Positions 35,417 to 44,723 of a stretch of 64,000 bases of DNA are shown piece by piece. Both the position numbers and the translations under genes were made by a program. The stretch is from positions 97,179-161,178 of the forward strand of contig JAVJQA010000041.1 in the NCBI GenBank assembly GCA_040218045.1, read 5' to 3'. The DNA comes from Marinoscillum sp040218045 (GTDB lineage: Bacteria > Bacteroidota > Bacteroidia > Cytophagales > Cyclobacteriaceae). Numbering within the stretch: the first letter of the stretch is position 1; each line of letters begins with the position of its first letter. The notes below the pieces were generated by a model. That model saw only the letters and a list, made by a program, of their open reading frames with translations, made no database searches and had not been told where the DNA came from.

Positions 35417-36064
35417 TCACTCCCCTTCCCATTCCCTATAAAACTCATCGAGAAATTGCACCATCACCTGGTGCCGATGCTCGGCCAAAGCCTTACCGGT
35501 TTTAGTATTCATGCGGTCTTTAAGAAGCAGTAGCTTTTCATAAAAGTGGTTGATGGTAGGAGCATTGCTCTGCTTGTACTCTTCTTTAGTCATATGCAGG
35601 TTTGGTGGAACCTCCGGATTATACATTGCCCTTCCTTTGAATCCGCCATAATTAAATGTTCGGGCAATACCGATAGCACCGATGGCATCCAGCCGATCTG
35701 CATCCTGTACCACATCTAGCTCTGGAGATCTAAACTTCTGCTCCTGGTTGCCCCCCTTAAATGAAATGTGCTGAATGATCTGCTCTACATGATCAATAAT
35801 CTCAGCATCCACACCCTGTGCTTCCAAAAATTGGCGTGCCTTTTTTGGTCCGACTGTCTCATCTCCATTGTGAAATTTGGAGTCGGCAATGTCATGAAGC
35901 AGAGCTCCAAGCTCTACTACCAACAGGTCTACTTCTTCTCCAGCCGCAATCTTCTTTGCAGTCTTCCACACCCTATATATGTGCCACCAGTCATGCCCAC
36001 TTTCTGCCATGGCAAGCTCTGATTTCACGTAAGTGATGGTCTGATCAATAATGTTTTTTTTCAT
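35417..36064 (-). CDS. HD-domain phosphohydrolase
   Basis: 215 residues from the ATG at 36064; the two-codon longer frame would begin with TTG. Metal ligands of the HD fold are visible: HDWWHIYRVWKTAKKIAAGE, LGALLHDIADSKFHNGDE, and VVQDADRLDAIGAIGIARTF. The same order occurs in YedJ/YpgQ-type enzymes that hydrolyse nucleoside triphosphates or cyclic nucleotides. The substrate is unknown. Its end carries a hairpin terminator. Confidence 0.9.
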   Translation of the reverse strand: MKKNIIDQTITYVKSELAMAESGHDWWHIYRVWKTAKKIAAGEEVDLLVVELGALLHDIADSKFHNGDETVGPKKARQFLEAQGVDAEIIDHVEQIIQHISFKGGNQEQKFRSPELDVVQDADRLDAIGAIGIARTFNYGGFKGRAMYNPEVPPNLHMTKEEYKQSNAPTINHFYEKLLLLKDRMNTKTGKALAEHRHQVMVQFLDEFYREWEGE

Positions 36065-36102
36065 ATTCAAGCACTGACGGGTTTATTGAATCTGTATATC
36101 TA

Positions 36103-36666
36103 TCAGCCCGCAATTTTCTTCAAATTCCTTAAATCTATCAAATAACTGGCCTTTGCATTTCCCAGTTCATCCTTTTTCCGCTGCTGATAGTCATGTAAGG
36201 GTGCGGTATTGCAAAGTGTATTTAATCGCTCAAAAGATACCGCCCAAACACCACACAGATACTCGCATCTGTAAGATTTGCCCGACGGAAACTCCATTCT
36301 CGTCGCCATCCAATCCACCCAAAACAATATATAAATATCAGGATACTTCTCACTATACCTCCGTCGATCCTTCTCGTTAAAAACTACCGTATAGGTTGGA
36401 TCATACCCGTACCTTTCTGACGCACTGAAAAAGGGCGTGTTTTGGGTTTTCAAATCAGCCAGGTATTGTTCTTTGATCAAAAGGTCAGGGACATAGGGAT
36501 TGCTGTTTTTCTCTGGGTTGATTTCTGCTCCTAGTTTGGTACCATACTCCGCCACAAAGGACTCTTCTATCCGGCTACCATGTCGACACCAGAAAGCTTT
36601 GTCCTGAAGGTCTTTGTGGTCTATTTCTTCTTTTGAGTTGAACAACTTATATGCTGGTTTATGCAT
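36103..36666 (-). CDS. Lone PD-(D/E)XK nuclease-like protein
   Basis: 187 residues without signal peptide or membrane helices. Residues 34-73 hold a full PD-(D/E)XK pattern: glutamates at 34/35 (RIEESFVAEYG), then Pro60-Asp61 (YVPDLLIKEQ) and Asp71-Leu72-Lys73 (LADLKTQ), ten residues apart. After it come FVDW-type aromatic strands (DIYILFWVDWMATRMEF) typical of the fold's core. This suggests a small endonuclease, perhaps from a defence system, but no methylase, helicase or integrase gene is adjacent. The family is not recognised. Confidence 0.7.
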   Translation of the reverse strand: MHKPAYKLFNSKEEIDHKDLQDKAFWCRHGSRIEESFVAEYGTKLGAEINPEKNSNPYVPDLLIKEQYLADLKTQNTPFFSASERYGYDPTYTVVFNEKDRRRYSEKYPDIYILFWVDWMATRMEFPSGKSYRCEYLCGVWAVSFERLNTLCNTAPLHDYQQRKKDELGNAKASYLIDLRNLKKIAG

Positions 36667-36750
36667 AAATTGAATATTTAAAGCATTTACGCCCTTTAAT
36701 ATACAACGTCAACGCTGATCCACCTGCCCCTATCCACTTTTACGGCAGGA

Positions 36751-36768
36751 TTAACCCTTCATTAAGCT
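36751..36768 (+). promoter_or_regulatory. Pho-box-like direct repeat ahead of the TPR-HTH gene
   Basis: TTAACCC (36751-36757) and TTAAGCT (36762-36768) recur with an 11-base period, the spacing of PhoB/PhoP half-sites. It is 70 bases ahead of the regulator's start codon. Confidence 0.35.
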
Positions 36769-36838
36769 TTCTGTGCTCTTCCTAATATTTCCTTTCCAGC
36801 CTCTTAAATTCGTTGATTACCAACGACCAACTTCGAAA

Positions 36839-38512
36839 ATGCCGAGGCTTCCTACAATGCATTTCCTTGTTATATTTTTGATCACTGCATGCGAGAAAAG
36901 TGACAAGCAAACTGGCTTAAGCCGACCTGACATACAGGGGCTGATCTCGCTGGCCGAAAATATCCAATACACCAATAGCGATACGGCACTCACTATTGCA
37001 AAGAATGCCTACCAACTCTCTCTACAGTCCGAGTACTTGCCTGGCTTAGCACAAAGCACAGAACTCATGGGGAGTTTGCTTTATCAAATGGGAGGTTTTA
37101 GTCCGGCCATTACGCAGCTCAATATTTCATTGGGAGCATATGAGCAACTAGGCAACACTAAAGGACAAGCCAATATTAACGTCTTACTTGGCAAGGTGTA
37201 CCAACGCTCCGGCAACCATACACAAGCTTTTCTTTTTCAGCATAGGGCCATGCAGTTATTCAATGAAATTAATGATGACTTTGGGAAAGCCACAGTTTAT
37301 GGAAACCTTGGACATTTGTATGAAAAAACCCAGGCATACGACTCAGCCTTGCTTTATCAGAAAAAAGCACTCTCTTACCATCAATTAGCCAGAGACAGCA
37401 GCGGTTTAGCGGATATTCATGACAACATTGGGAGTATTTACGAAGATCTAAACCTCTTGGAACAGGCCCAGGACCACTTTCAAATAGCCCTTGCAATCAA
37501 TAGGAAAAATGACAATCACGCGGCATCAATTGTCAATTTGAACAATATCGGAGACACTTATCGTAAACTTGAAGATTACACCAATGCACTAAAATTCAGT
37601 TCTGAAGCACTTAAGTTGGCTGAATCTTCTCTGTACAATTACCAAATCAAAAGTGCCTGCCGCGATCTATCAAAAACCTATGAAGCCCTAGGCAAATCCG
37701 ATTTGGCACTGCAATTCCTTACTCGCAGCTATGAGATAACCGATGATATATTCAGTGAACAGATTGCAGCGGAGATTGCCAAAACCCAGGCCGTCTATGA
37801 GTTGGAACAAAAACAACAACGGATCGCCATCCTGGAGAAAGAACGCTCCTTCATCCGTTCGATTACCTGGCTATCATCTTTGGGGGTCATGGTTTTCCTC
37901 TGCCTTGGTGGGATGATTTTTTACCAACAAAAATCTAAAAATGTTAAGAAACGAAAACTATTGGAGACTGAAGCAGACCTAGCAAGAATAGAGCTCGAAA
38001 ACATGCAGCTATCTGAACAGAAACTGAAAACAGAACTGGAAAACAAAATCCTCAAAGAAGACCAACTACAGCAGGAGCTCGATCTCAAGAGTAAGTCCCT
38101 GACCAAAAATGCCCTTCACATGATCCAGAAAAATGAGTTTCTGCATGAAGTAAGAGGCAAACTTAAGGATGTACGCAAAGCCACACCGGACTTAATGGAT
38201 CGACGGATTAAAAAGCTGATCAAATCCATTGACTATAGCTTTAACCTCGATGATGATTGGCAGGAGTTTGAAACCGTATTCCAGCAGGCTCATTCTGAGT
38301 TTTTCGATAAGCTGAAAATGCTCTATCCCAACCTTTCCCCGGCAGAGGTTAGGCTCTGTGCCATGATCCGCCTCAACCTACACTCCAAAGATATGTCGGC
38401 AATCATGGGCATTTCATCAGACAGCCTTCGGATTTCCCGGTACAGGCTTCGCAAAAAACTGGGATTGAACAAAGGATCTAACCTTTATACCTTCATTCTG
38501 AATATTGGCTGA
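36839..38512 (+). CDS. Membrane TPR protein with C-terminal LuxR-like helix-turn-helix
   Basis: 557 residues from the ATG at 36839 (an alternative ATG is at 36857). The lipoprotein-like signal ends ITACEKS. About six TPR repeats run to residue 330 (for example YGNLGHLYEKTQAYDSALLY). After a coiled coil comes a transmembrane helix (ITWLSSLGVMVFLCLGGMIF), then a long coiled coil, and a C-terminal HTH: NLSPAEVRLCAMIRLNLHSK, DMSAIMGISSDSLRISRYRL, RKKLGL. Such proteins are one-component membrane regulators in Bacteroidota. It lies directly ahead of the phytase operon and may control it. Confidence 0.88.
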   Translation: MPRLPTMHFLVIFLITACEKSDKQTGLSRPDIQGLISLAENIQYTNSDTALTIAKNAYQLSLQSEYLPGLAQSTELMGSLLYQMGGFSPAITQLNISLGAYEQLGNTKGQANINVLLGKVYQRSGNHTQAFLFQHRAMQLFNEINDDFGKATVYGNLGHLYEKTQAYDSALLYQKKALSYHQLARDSSGLADIHDNIGSIYEDLNLLEQAQDHFQIALAINRKNDNHAASIVNLNNIGDTYRKLEDYTNALKFSSEALKLAESSLYNYQIKSACRDLSKTYEALGKSDLALQFLTRSYEITDDIFSEQIAAEIAKTQAVYELEQKQQRIAILEKERSFIRSITWLSSLGVMVFLCLGGMIFYQQKSKNVKKRKLLETEADLARIELENMQLSEQKLKTELENKILKEDQLQQELDLKSKSLTKNALHMIQKNEFLHEVRGKLKDVRKATPDLMDRRIKKLIKSIDYSFNLDDDWQEFETVFQQAHSEFFDKLKMLYPNLSPAEVRLCAMIRLNLHSKDMSAIMGISSDSLRISRYRLRKKLGLNKGSNLYTFILNIG

Positions 38513-38530
38513 TTAACATCAAATTAATAT
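38513..38530 (+). promoter_or_regulatory. Pho-box-like direct repeat ahead of the phytate-receptor operon
   Basis: TTAACAT (38513-38519) and TTAATAT (38524-38530) lie 11 bases apart, start to start, as in PhoB/PhoP operators. They lie immediately after the regulator gene and 155 bases before the TonB receptor start. Confidence 0.4.
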
Positions 38531-38684
38531 ACAACATGCTGTTTTATAAGTGTTTACAAAATCATGTTGCTTTTTTTCTTACATCACCATGTGGCGCTGT
38601 TGCTGTTTTGTTGATAGGGTTTTCACACCAAGGTAATGTGCCAAATCTACCTTGCTTGCTCAAGAAAATTCTAACTACAGACTA

Positions 38685-41411
38685 ATGAAGAAAATTTTTA
38701 CATTTTGTTTATCTCTAATCACTTTCTGGGCAATGTCCCAGGATGTAGTCATAAAGGGAAAGATCATGGACGAACTCAGCGGAGAGCCGCTACCAGGTGC
38801 TACTGTTCTTTTAGACAATACTACCAAGGGGACGGTTACAGATGTGAACGGAGAGTTTACACTAAGGCTGCCTCAAGGGCCACAAACTTTAGCGGTTAGA
38901 TACCTTGGTTATAAGGATATCACCATTGCAATAGATGCTGCTGCAAATAAATATGTGGAGCTACTACTGAAAGAGCTCAAGTCTGAGCTATCAGAAGTTA
39001 CCGTGTATGGGTTTTTACAAGGGCAACAGAAAGCCTTAAACCAGCAAAAGAATGCAGGTAATATTAAGAACATTGTGGCGGCAGATCAAATCGGTAGATT
39101 TCCTGATCCCAATGTGGCGGAAGCCATACAACGTATCCCGGGAGCTACCCTCCAGAGAGATCAGGGCGAGGGTCGGTATGTCCTGATCAGAGGTCTTGCT
39201 CCACAGTTTACCAACATCAGTGTAAATGGTGAGCAAATCCCCTCTCCGGAGGCCGGTGTGAGGTTTGTTGCCTTGGATGCTGTCCCTGCTGATCAGCTAG
39301 CCTCAGTGGAAGTGTCAAAGACACTTACTCCTGACATGGATGGTGACGCCATCGGTGGATCGGTAAATCTTGTAACCAGAAAAGCTAAAAGCAACAATCT
39401 TGAAATACAAGGAACGCTTGTCGGTGGTTACAATCATATCCTGGGAGAACCAAATGGTCAGGGCTCACTGCTTCTTGGCAAACGATTCGGACAGGATGAA
39501 AAATTCGGAATCCTCGTAAACGCCAGTCATTTTGCCACAGACCGGGGTTCAGACAACTGGGAAACAGATGGAGAAGAAATGGAGCTTCGGGATTACCAGC
39601 TTAGGAGAACTCGAAGTGCTGTAAGTGGTACAATGGATTATCGGTTCAACCCAAATAATGAAATCTACCTTCGCGGGATTTATAATAGCTTCTCAGATCG
39701 TGAGTGGAGAAGACGGTTCGTATTCGTGCCCAATGCTGACGAATCACCTTTTGAGGATCATGAAATACAGCGATATACCAAAGATCGATTTGAGAGACAA
39801 AATATCTCAAGTATCAACTTCGGTGGTAAGCATGTATTGCCAGGGTTCTCCATTGACTATGAAGTGGCTTATGCCAAAGCCACTCAGGATACGCCATTTG
39901 ACTATGAAGTCAATTTTGTGGGTGCCCCCGACGAATTGTCATTGAATTTCTCCAATTCGGACTTCCCATCGTTCGCCACAAACGCTGATTTTGACTATAC
40001 TGACAATACCAATTATGAGTTTGATGAGCTGGAAGCTGGAAATACGTTGGCCGAAGATGAGAACATCACAGGTAAAGTGAATATCTCAATCCCTTACATG
40101 GTAGGGGAAAATCAAGGGATCATCAAATTTGGAGGTAAGTACCGTGCCAAGACTAAAAGGCTGGAAGTTGTGAATAACAAATACGGATGGGCTGATGGTA
40201 ATGTCTCCTTTGACGGTCAGGAAGGCGATTTTACACTTGAGAAATTTGATGGAGGACTATTGGATGACAACTTCCTGGACAACAATTATACGCTTTCTGC
40301 TGCTCCCGATATGGATAAGGTAATCCGCTTCTTCAACAGCAACCAAAATGGATTTGAATTAAACACAGAGGATAAACTCGTAGATGAGGCCGTAGAAAGC
40401 TATGTAGCTTCAGAAGATGTATTCGCGGCTTATCTTATGACGGATATTTCCTTTGGTAAACTTCAGGCCATTGCCGGAGTAAGGTTTGAGCAAACGAACG
40501 TAGAGTACTCCTACAATACGGTGTATTTTGATGAAGAAGGGGATCTGGATGAAATCGTTCCTGAAAAAGGCTCTACGGAATATTCATTTGTGCTTCCACA
40601 AATCAACTTAAGATATGCACTGGACAAATTCACGAATTTGAGGCTCGCAGCTACAACCTCTTATGCACGCCCCAATTTTGAGTCGATCATCCCATCACAG
40701 GAGATCAATATTGGCGATCGTGAAGGTACTATTGGAAATCCTGAATTGAAACCGGTTTCAGCAGTGAATCTGGACTTGATGGTTGATCACTACTTTGGTA
40801 CAGTCGGTGTGCTTTCTGCTGGTGTTTTTCACAAAAACCTGGACAATTTTATCTATAGCAGAACTTTTGAAACAGGTAGCTACAACGGTATCGACTTTGG
40901 TACAGATGTGGAATTGACGCAGGATATTAATGGTGAGCAGGCTACATTATCAGGTATCGAAATCGCCTATCAGCAAAACCTTACCTTCTTGCCAGGCTTT
41001 CTATCAGGCATAGGCATCTATACCAATTATACCTATACGAGCTCCACAGCAGAGCTTAACGTAGAAGAGGGGTCAGATGAAACCGTGGAAATTAAACTTC
41101 CGGGTCAGGCTACTCATGTTGGGAACTTGAGCTTATCATATGGATTGAAAGGTTTTACAGCCAGGATTTCAGGCAACTATACTGGTAGCTACATCGATGA
41201 AATAGACGATGGTGATGAAATTTATATCAAAGAACGACTCCAATTGGACGCTAGCGCCAACTATCAGATCAACAAAAACTTCAACGTTTTCGCAGAATTT
41301 CTCAACATTACCAACGCTCCGTTTGAATCTTACATTGGAGATGAGGAAATGATCCTTCAAAGGGAGTTTTACTCCTGGTGGTCGCGTGTTGGTGTAAAAT
41401 TCAATTTCTAA
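38685..41411 (+). CDS. TonB-dependent outer-membrane receptor, probably for phytate
   Basis: 908 residues from the ATG at 38685, which starts the signal peptide MKKIFTFCLSLITFWAMSQ. Residues about 22-110 are a carboxypeptidase-regulatory domain (GKIMDELSGEPLPGATVLLD). The plug follows with IGRFPDPNVAEAIQRIPGAT, LIRGLAPQFTNISVNGEQIP and DMDGDAIGGSVNLVTR, the pattern of the Xanthomonas/Caulobacter-type receptor family. The barrel ends in SWWSRVGVKFNF with the terminal aromatic. The operon partners, a phytase and an acid phosphatase, suggest it imports phytate or its dephosphorylation products. Confidence 0.93.
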   Translation: MKKIFTFCLSLITFWAMSQDVVIKGKIMDELSGEPLPGATVLLDNTTKGTVTDVNGEFTLRLPQGPQTLAVRYLGYKDITIAIDAAANKYVELLLKELKSELSEVTVYGFLQGQQKALNQQKNAGNIKNIVAADQIGRFPDPNVAEAIQRIPGATLQRDQGEGRYVLIRGLAPQFTNISVNGEQIPSPEAGVRFVALDAVPADQLASVEVSKTLTPDMDGDAIGGSVNLVTRKAKSNNLEIQGTLVGGYNHILGEPNGQGSLLLGKRFGQDEKFGILVNASHFATDRGSDNWETDGEEMELRDYQLRRTRSAVSGTMDYRFNPNNEIYLRGIYNSFSDREWRRRFVFVPNADESPFEDHEIQRYTKDRFERQNISSINFGGKHVLPGFSIDYEVAYAKATQDTPFDYEVNFVGAPDELSLNFSNSDFPSFATNADFDYTDNTNYEFDELEAGNTLAEDENITGKVNISIPYMVGENQGIIKFGGKYRAKTKRLEVVNNKYGWADGNVSFDGQEGDFTLEKFDGGLLDDNFLDNNYTLSAAPDMDKVIRFFNSNQNGFELNTEDKLVDEAVESYVASEDVFAAYLMTDISFGKLQAIAGVRFEQTNVEYSYNTVYFDEEGDLDEIVPEKGSTEYSFVLPQINLRYALDKFTNLRLAATTSYARPNFESIIPSQEINIGDREGTIGNPELKPVSAVNLDLMVDHYFGTVGVLSAGVFHKNLDNFIYSRTFETGSYNGIDFGTDVELTQDINGEQATLSGIEIAYQQNLTFLPGFLSGIGIYTNYTYTSSTAELNVEEGSDETVEIKLPGQATHVGNLSLSYGLKGFTARISGNYTGSYIDEIDDGDEIYIKERLQLDASANYQINKNFNVFAEFLNITNAPFESYIGDEEMILQREFYSWWSRVGVKFNF

Positions 41412-41431
41412 TCACTTGATCCTAAACAACA

Positions 41432-42412
41432 ATGAAACTACACTATATAATATACTTATTGACGGTTGCACTTTTAACCGCTTGCGCTTTTGATGAGCCT
41501 GATACGCAGATCAATGATACCAATTTTCCGCTTAGACTTCAGATAGCCGAAGAAGGTGCTGATCTGGCGGATGCCGAGGACTATGATATCGAAATCTCCT
41601 TTGCAGACTACTTAGGAGCCCTACCCTCCACCGAAATTATGCTGACCTATGAAATAGAAGGTGAGGGTGATTTTGCGGGAGCTGCAATTGATGAGATCAT
41701 TTATGAATTTGAAGAGGACGATTGTGTATTCGAGCGTGAGATAGCTTTCACTGCCAACACTATTACCATTCCCGTTGACCCTGATCTGGGTACAGTCCCG
41801 GAAGAGTTTGAGGTTGTTGTCAATTTCGGTTTGCCAGAAGATACTGAAGCCGAAGATGGTGAATTCAAGTTTATCATCTCCAACATAGCAACTTCCGCCA
41901 ATGTGGTCTTTAGTGATGCCAATGAATTCGAGTATGGGATTCTTGACAATGATGTGGCTGGAGAATGGGTTCTTGAAATCAATGAATCAGATTTTGAGAG
42001 ATTTAAGGAGGTTTTCGGATCCGTTTCAGCCGACCTTGCAGAGCTCTCCTTTTTAGACATTACTGGAGAAATAAAGTTTGAATTTGAGTTTGAAGAGATG
42101 AAAATTGAAATTGAGCTAAATGAACAAGAAGAAGTAACAGAATGTGAAAATGGCGAGATAAAAACCGACACAGAAAATCTGGTAATAGAAATAGAGGCAG
42201 ACTATGATGCTGAGGATGGCGAGTTAGCGCTTGAAGGGTCATACTACAATGAAGACGGTGAAGAAGTGGATTTCATAGTAGAGGCAGAATATAGTATCGA
42301 TGATGATGGTGATCTCACAATCACTTTCATGTCCACCATCGACGAAGATCATTACGAAGTTGGGGACGAGCTATTCAGTGGTGCAGCTCCATTCATACTA
42401 ATTGAAGATTAA
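41432..42412 (+). CDS. Extremely acidic surface lipoprotein
   Basis: 326 residues with lipoprotein signal MKLHYIIYLLTVALLTACAF. The first half (about residues 30-170) resembles a Calx-beta-type sandwich (ISFADYLGALPSTEIMLTYE). The second half is rich in Glu and Asp almost throughout (KFEFEFEEMKIEIELNEQEE is one example). Such a protein would bind calcium strongly, and the next gene's enzyme type is calcium-dependent. It is 20 bases after the receptor gene, and the phytase ATG starts two bases after its stop. No family name assigned. Confidence 0.82.
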   Translation: MKLHYIIYLLTVALLTACAFDEPDTQINDTNFPLRLQIAEEGADLADAEDYDIEISFADYLGALPSTEIMLTYEIEGEGDFAGAAIDEIIYEFEEDDCVFEREIAFTANTITIPVDPDLGTVPEEFEVVVNFGLPEDTEAEDGEFKFIISNIATSANVVFSDANEFEYGILDNDVAGEWVLEINESDFERFKEVFGSVSADLAELSFLDITGEIKFEFEFEEMKIEIELNEQEEVTECENGEIKTDTENLVIEIEADYDAEDGELALEGSYYNEDGEEVDFIVEAEYSIDDDGDLTITFMSTIDEDHYEVGDELFSGAAPFILIED

Positions 42413-42413
42413 C

Positions 42414-43457
42414 ATGCGTCTACTTATAATTCTAATTGGATTGGTGTTTTTGAGTTGCCAACCAAACTCCAAAAATGTCATTGAACCTATTACCCCTGAT
42501 TACATAACTGATCAGGTAAATTATGATAGTGATGATCCTGCGATTTGGGTAAATCCGCAGGATCCATCACAAAGTATCATTTACGGTACTGACAAGCATG
42601 AAGTGGATGGAGGTCTTTATGCATTTACGCTCACTGGTAAGCGTATTGACTCTATCCAGGCTTATCCTTTGGATCGGCCAAACAACGTGGATATTGCCTA
42701 TCAGGTGCCATTTAATGGCGTGTTGATTGATGTGGCCGTATGTACGGAGCGTGGTAGAGGACAACTTAGGGTTTTTAAACTTCCAGAATTGACTCCTTTG
42801 GATAGCGGTGGTATACTTGTATTTGAAGACGATTTAACGAACAATCTGGTGATGGGAGTTGCGCTATACAAGCGGCCCCAGGATTCTGCCTTGTTCGCAA
42901 TCATCAGTAGAAAGGAGCTGAATGTTACAGATGACTATTTATATCAGTACGTACTTCAGGCAGACTCCACAGGGTTTAAAGGCTCGTTGAGTCGCAAATT
43001 TGGGAAATTCAGCGGGACTAAGGAAATCGAGGCAGTAGCTGTAGACGCGGAGTTGGGTTATGTGTATTACTCTGATGAATACTATGGGATTCACAAATAT
43101 TATGCTGATCCGGAGATGGGAAATGAAGAACTGTCCGTATTCGGCCTTGGCGGATTTGTGGATGATAGAGAAGGCATTTCTATCTATAAAAAAACCGACA
43201 GTACAGGCTATATTCTCGTATCCAATCAGGGCGCCAATTCATTCATGGTTTTCCCCAGGGAAGGCACTTCGGACAATCCTCATAGGCATGAATTGATAAT
43301 GGAGATACCGGTTTCTGCTATGTCAAGTGACGGATCAGAAGTTACCTCCGATTCGCTTGGGTCAGAGTTTCCGAACGGATTATTTGTGGCTATGTCGGAT
43401 AACAAAACTTTCGAAATCTTTGATTGGACAAAGTTCGAAAAAGTAATCACACAATAG
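42414..43457 (+). CDS. Beta-propeller phytase lipoprotein
   Basis: 347 residues from the ATG at 42414, with lipoprotein signal MRLLIILIGLVFLSCQ. The propeller signature of 3-phytases is plain: DSDDPAIWVNPQDPSQSIIY, GTDKHEVDGGLYAFTLTGK, RPNNVDIAYQVPFNG, IEAVAVDAELGYVYYSDEYY, and DDREGISIYKKTDSTGYILV. These contribute calcium and phosphate ligands. The enzyme releases phosphate from myo-inositol hexakisphosphate at the cell surface. It follows the acidic lipoprotein gene directly, so the two may act together. Confidence 0.93.
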   Translation: MRLLIILIGLVFLSCQPNSKNVIEPITPDYITDQVNYDSDDPAIWVNPQDPSQSIIYGTDKHEVDGGLYAFTLTGKRIDSIQAYPLDRPNNVDIAYQVPFNGVLIDVAVCTERGRGQLRVFKLPELTPLDSGGILVFEDDLTNNLVMGVALYKRPQDSALFAIISRKELNVTDDYLYQYVLQADSTGFKGSLSRKFGKFSGTKEIEAVAVDAELGYVYYSDEYYGIHKYYADPEMGNEELSVFGLGGFVDDREGISIYKKTDSTGYILVSNQGANSFMVFPREGTSDNPHRHELIMEIPVSAMSSDGSEVTSDSLGSEFPNGLFVAMSDNKTFEIFDWTKFEKVITQ

Positions 43458-43525
43458 ATTCATTTTTCAATTACAGAATGGCCAACGTATTAGGTTGGCC
43501 ATTAATTTTCTTCACTTTCCAGCAC

Positions 43526-44476
43526 ATGAAAAAACTTATATACTTCTGCTGCTTCATCGCATTGGTTGCTTGTCAGCAACCCCAAAAACAATCCGACACT
43601 TCATTTACAGTAGGTAAAGATTTCCGTGAAATTGAAGACGCTTACTACATCTACACCATAGGTGACTGGGGTAGAAAGGGGCAGCTTGGACAGCAAGCCC
43701 TGGCTGATATGATGGGCAAAGCTGCCGAAGTTATAGAACCAGAGTTTATTATCTCAACAGGAGATAACTTTTATCCCAATGGAGTGGCCAGCACTCAGGA
43801 TCCACAATGGCAAACTTCTTTTGAAGAGGTCTACTCCAATCATTCACTTAACTGTGACTGGTACGTTGTACTTGGCAATCACGACTATCGAGGCAGTGCG
43901 CAGGCAGAGATAGACTATACTGATGTCAGTAGAAGATGGAATATGCCGTCAAGGTATTTTCATAAAGACATTACGACGGATGAAGGTGCTACTGTGAGGT
44001 TCCTATTTATTGACACCTCACCACTCAATGATGAGTATTACCATGAAGAAAAATATAGTGAAAAAGTAAACGGTCAGGATACTATTGTGCAACTACAATG
44101 GATAGATAGTTTATTGGCAAATGCATTTGACTGGAAAATAGTGGTCGGTCATCATCCGCTTTATACTGGTGGTAAGCGCATTGACGATGATAACTATGTG
44201 AGAAATCACTTGGAGCCAATTTTTGAAAACCATCAGGTAGATGTCTATCTCGCTGGACACGAGCATGATCTGCAGCATCTTAAGCCTACGAATAAAGTGA
44301 CCCACCACTTTGTTTCGGGAGCGGGTTCTGAGGTGAGACCTACTGGCAACCTGGAGTCTACATTGTTCTCAACGTCGGTCCAGGGTTTTTTATCTTCCGC
44401 AATAACCAAGGATTCTCTGTTCTTTGAGTTTATAAATTACAAAGGCGAGCGGATCTATAAGTATTCGATCAAATAA
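43526..44476 (+). CDS. Purple-acid-type metallophosphatase lipoprotein
   Basis: 316 residues from the ATG at 43526, with lipoprotein signal MKKLIYFCCFIALVACQQ. Metal ligands of the tartrate-resistant acid phosphatase type are in order: YYIYTIGDWGRKG, ISTGDNFYPNG, VVLGNHDYRG, IVVGHHPLYTGG, and VYLAGHEHDLQHL. It should release phosphate from the lower inositol phosphates left by the phytase or from other esters. It lies 68 bases after the phytase gene. Confidence 0.93.
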   Translation: MKKLIYFCCFIALVACQQPQKQSDTSFTVGKDFREIEDAYYIYTIGDWGRKGQLGQQALADMMGKAAEVIEPEFIISTGDNFYPNGVASTQDPQWQTSFEEVYSNHSLNCDWYVVLGNHDYRGSAQAEIDYTDVSRRWNMPSRYFHKDITTDEGATVRFLFIDTSPLNDEYYHEEKYSEKVNGQDTIVQLQWIDSLLANAFDWKIVVGHHPLYTGGKRIDDDNYVRNHLEPIFENHQVDVYLAGHEHDLQHLKPTNKVTHHFVSGAGSEVRPTGNLESTLFSTSVQGFLSSAITKDSLFFEFINYKGERIYKYSIK

Positions 44477-44579
44477 CAACTTTTGATACTCTTAAGTCTG
44501 GACGCTATTTGAGGATCCACTCAAATCGTGGATCCTCGGCTACACCTGCAATCAACAGATTAGGACAATCACAATAAGC

Positions 44580-44723
44580 TCATCGTTCTACCACCTTGTC
44601 CTTTACCAGCCGCTCTCTGACAATTTTGCTAATTCCGAAACCTTCTAATTCTGCGTTAGTAATAAAACGATCTCCTATAGACTGATTGGCTTCACCACTA
44701 TTAATAATGAACCAAAGTATCAT
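44580..44723 (-). CDS. Possible short ORF in the post-phosphatase interval
   Basis: 47 codons, ending FGISKIVRERLVKDKVVER. No family is recognised and it may be a gene remnant. It is the only coding suggestion in the 400-bp interval 44477-44877; nothing else there can be supported. Confidence 0.25.
   Translation of the reverse strand: MILWFIINSGEANQSIGDRFITNAELEGFGISKIVRERLVKDKVVER

Noticed and set aside
41701..42171. Minus-strand ORF of 156 codons, Ser/Asn-rich
   Set aside because: Antisense to the acidic lipoprotein; poly-Glu/Asp codons read backward give Ser/Phe/Ile runs.
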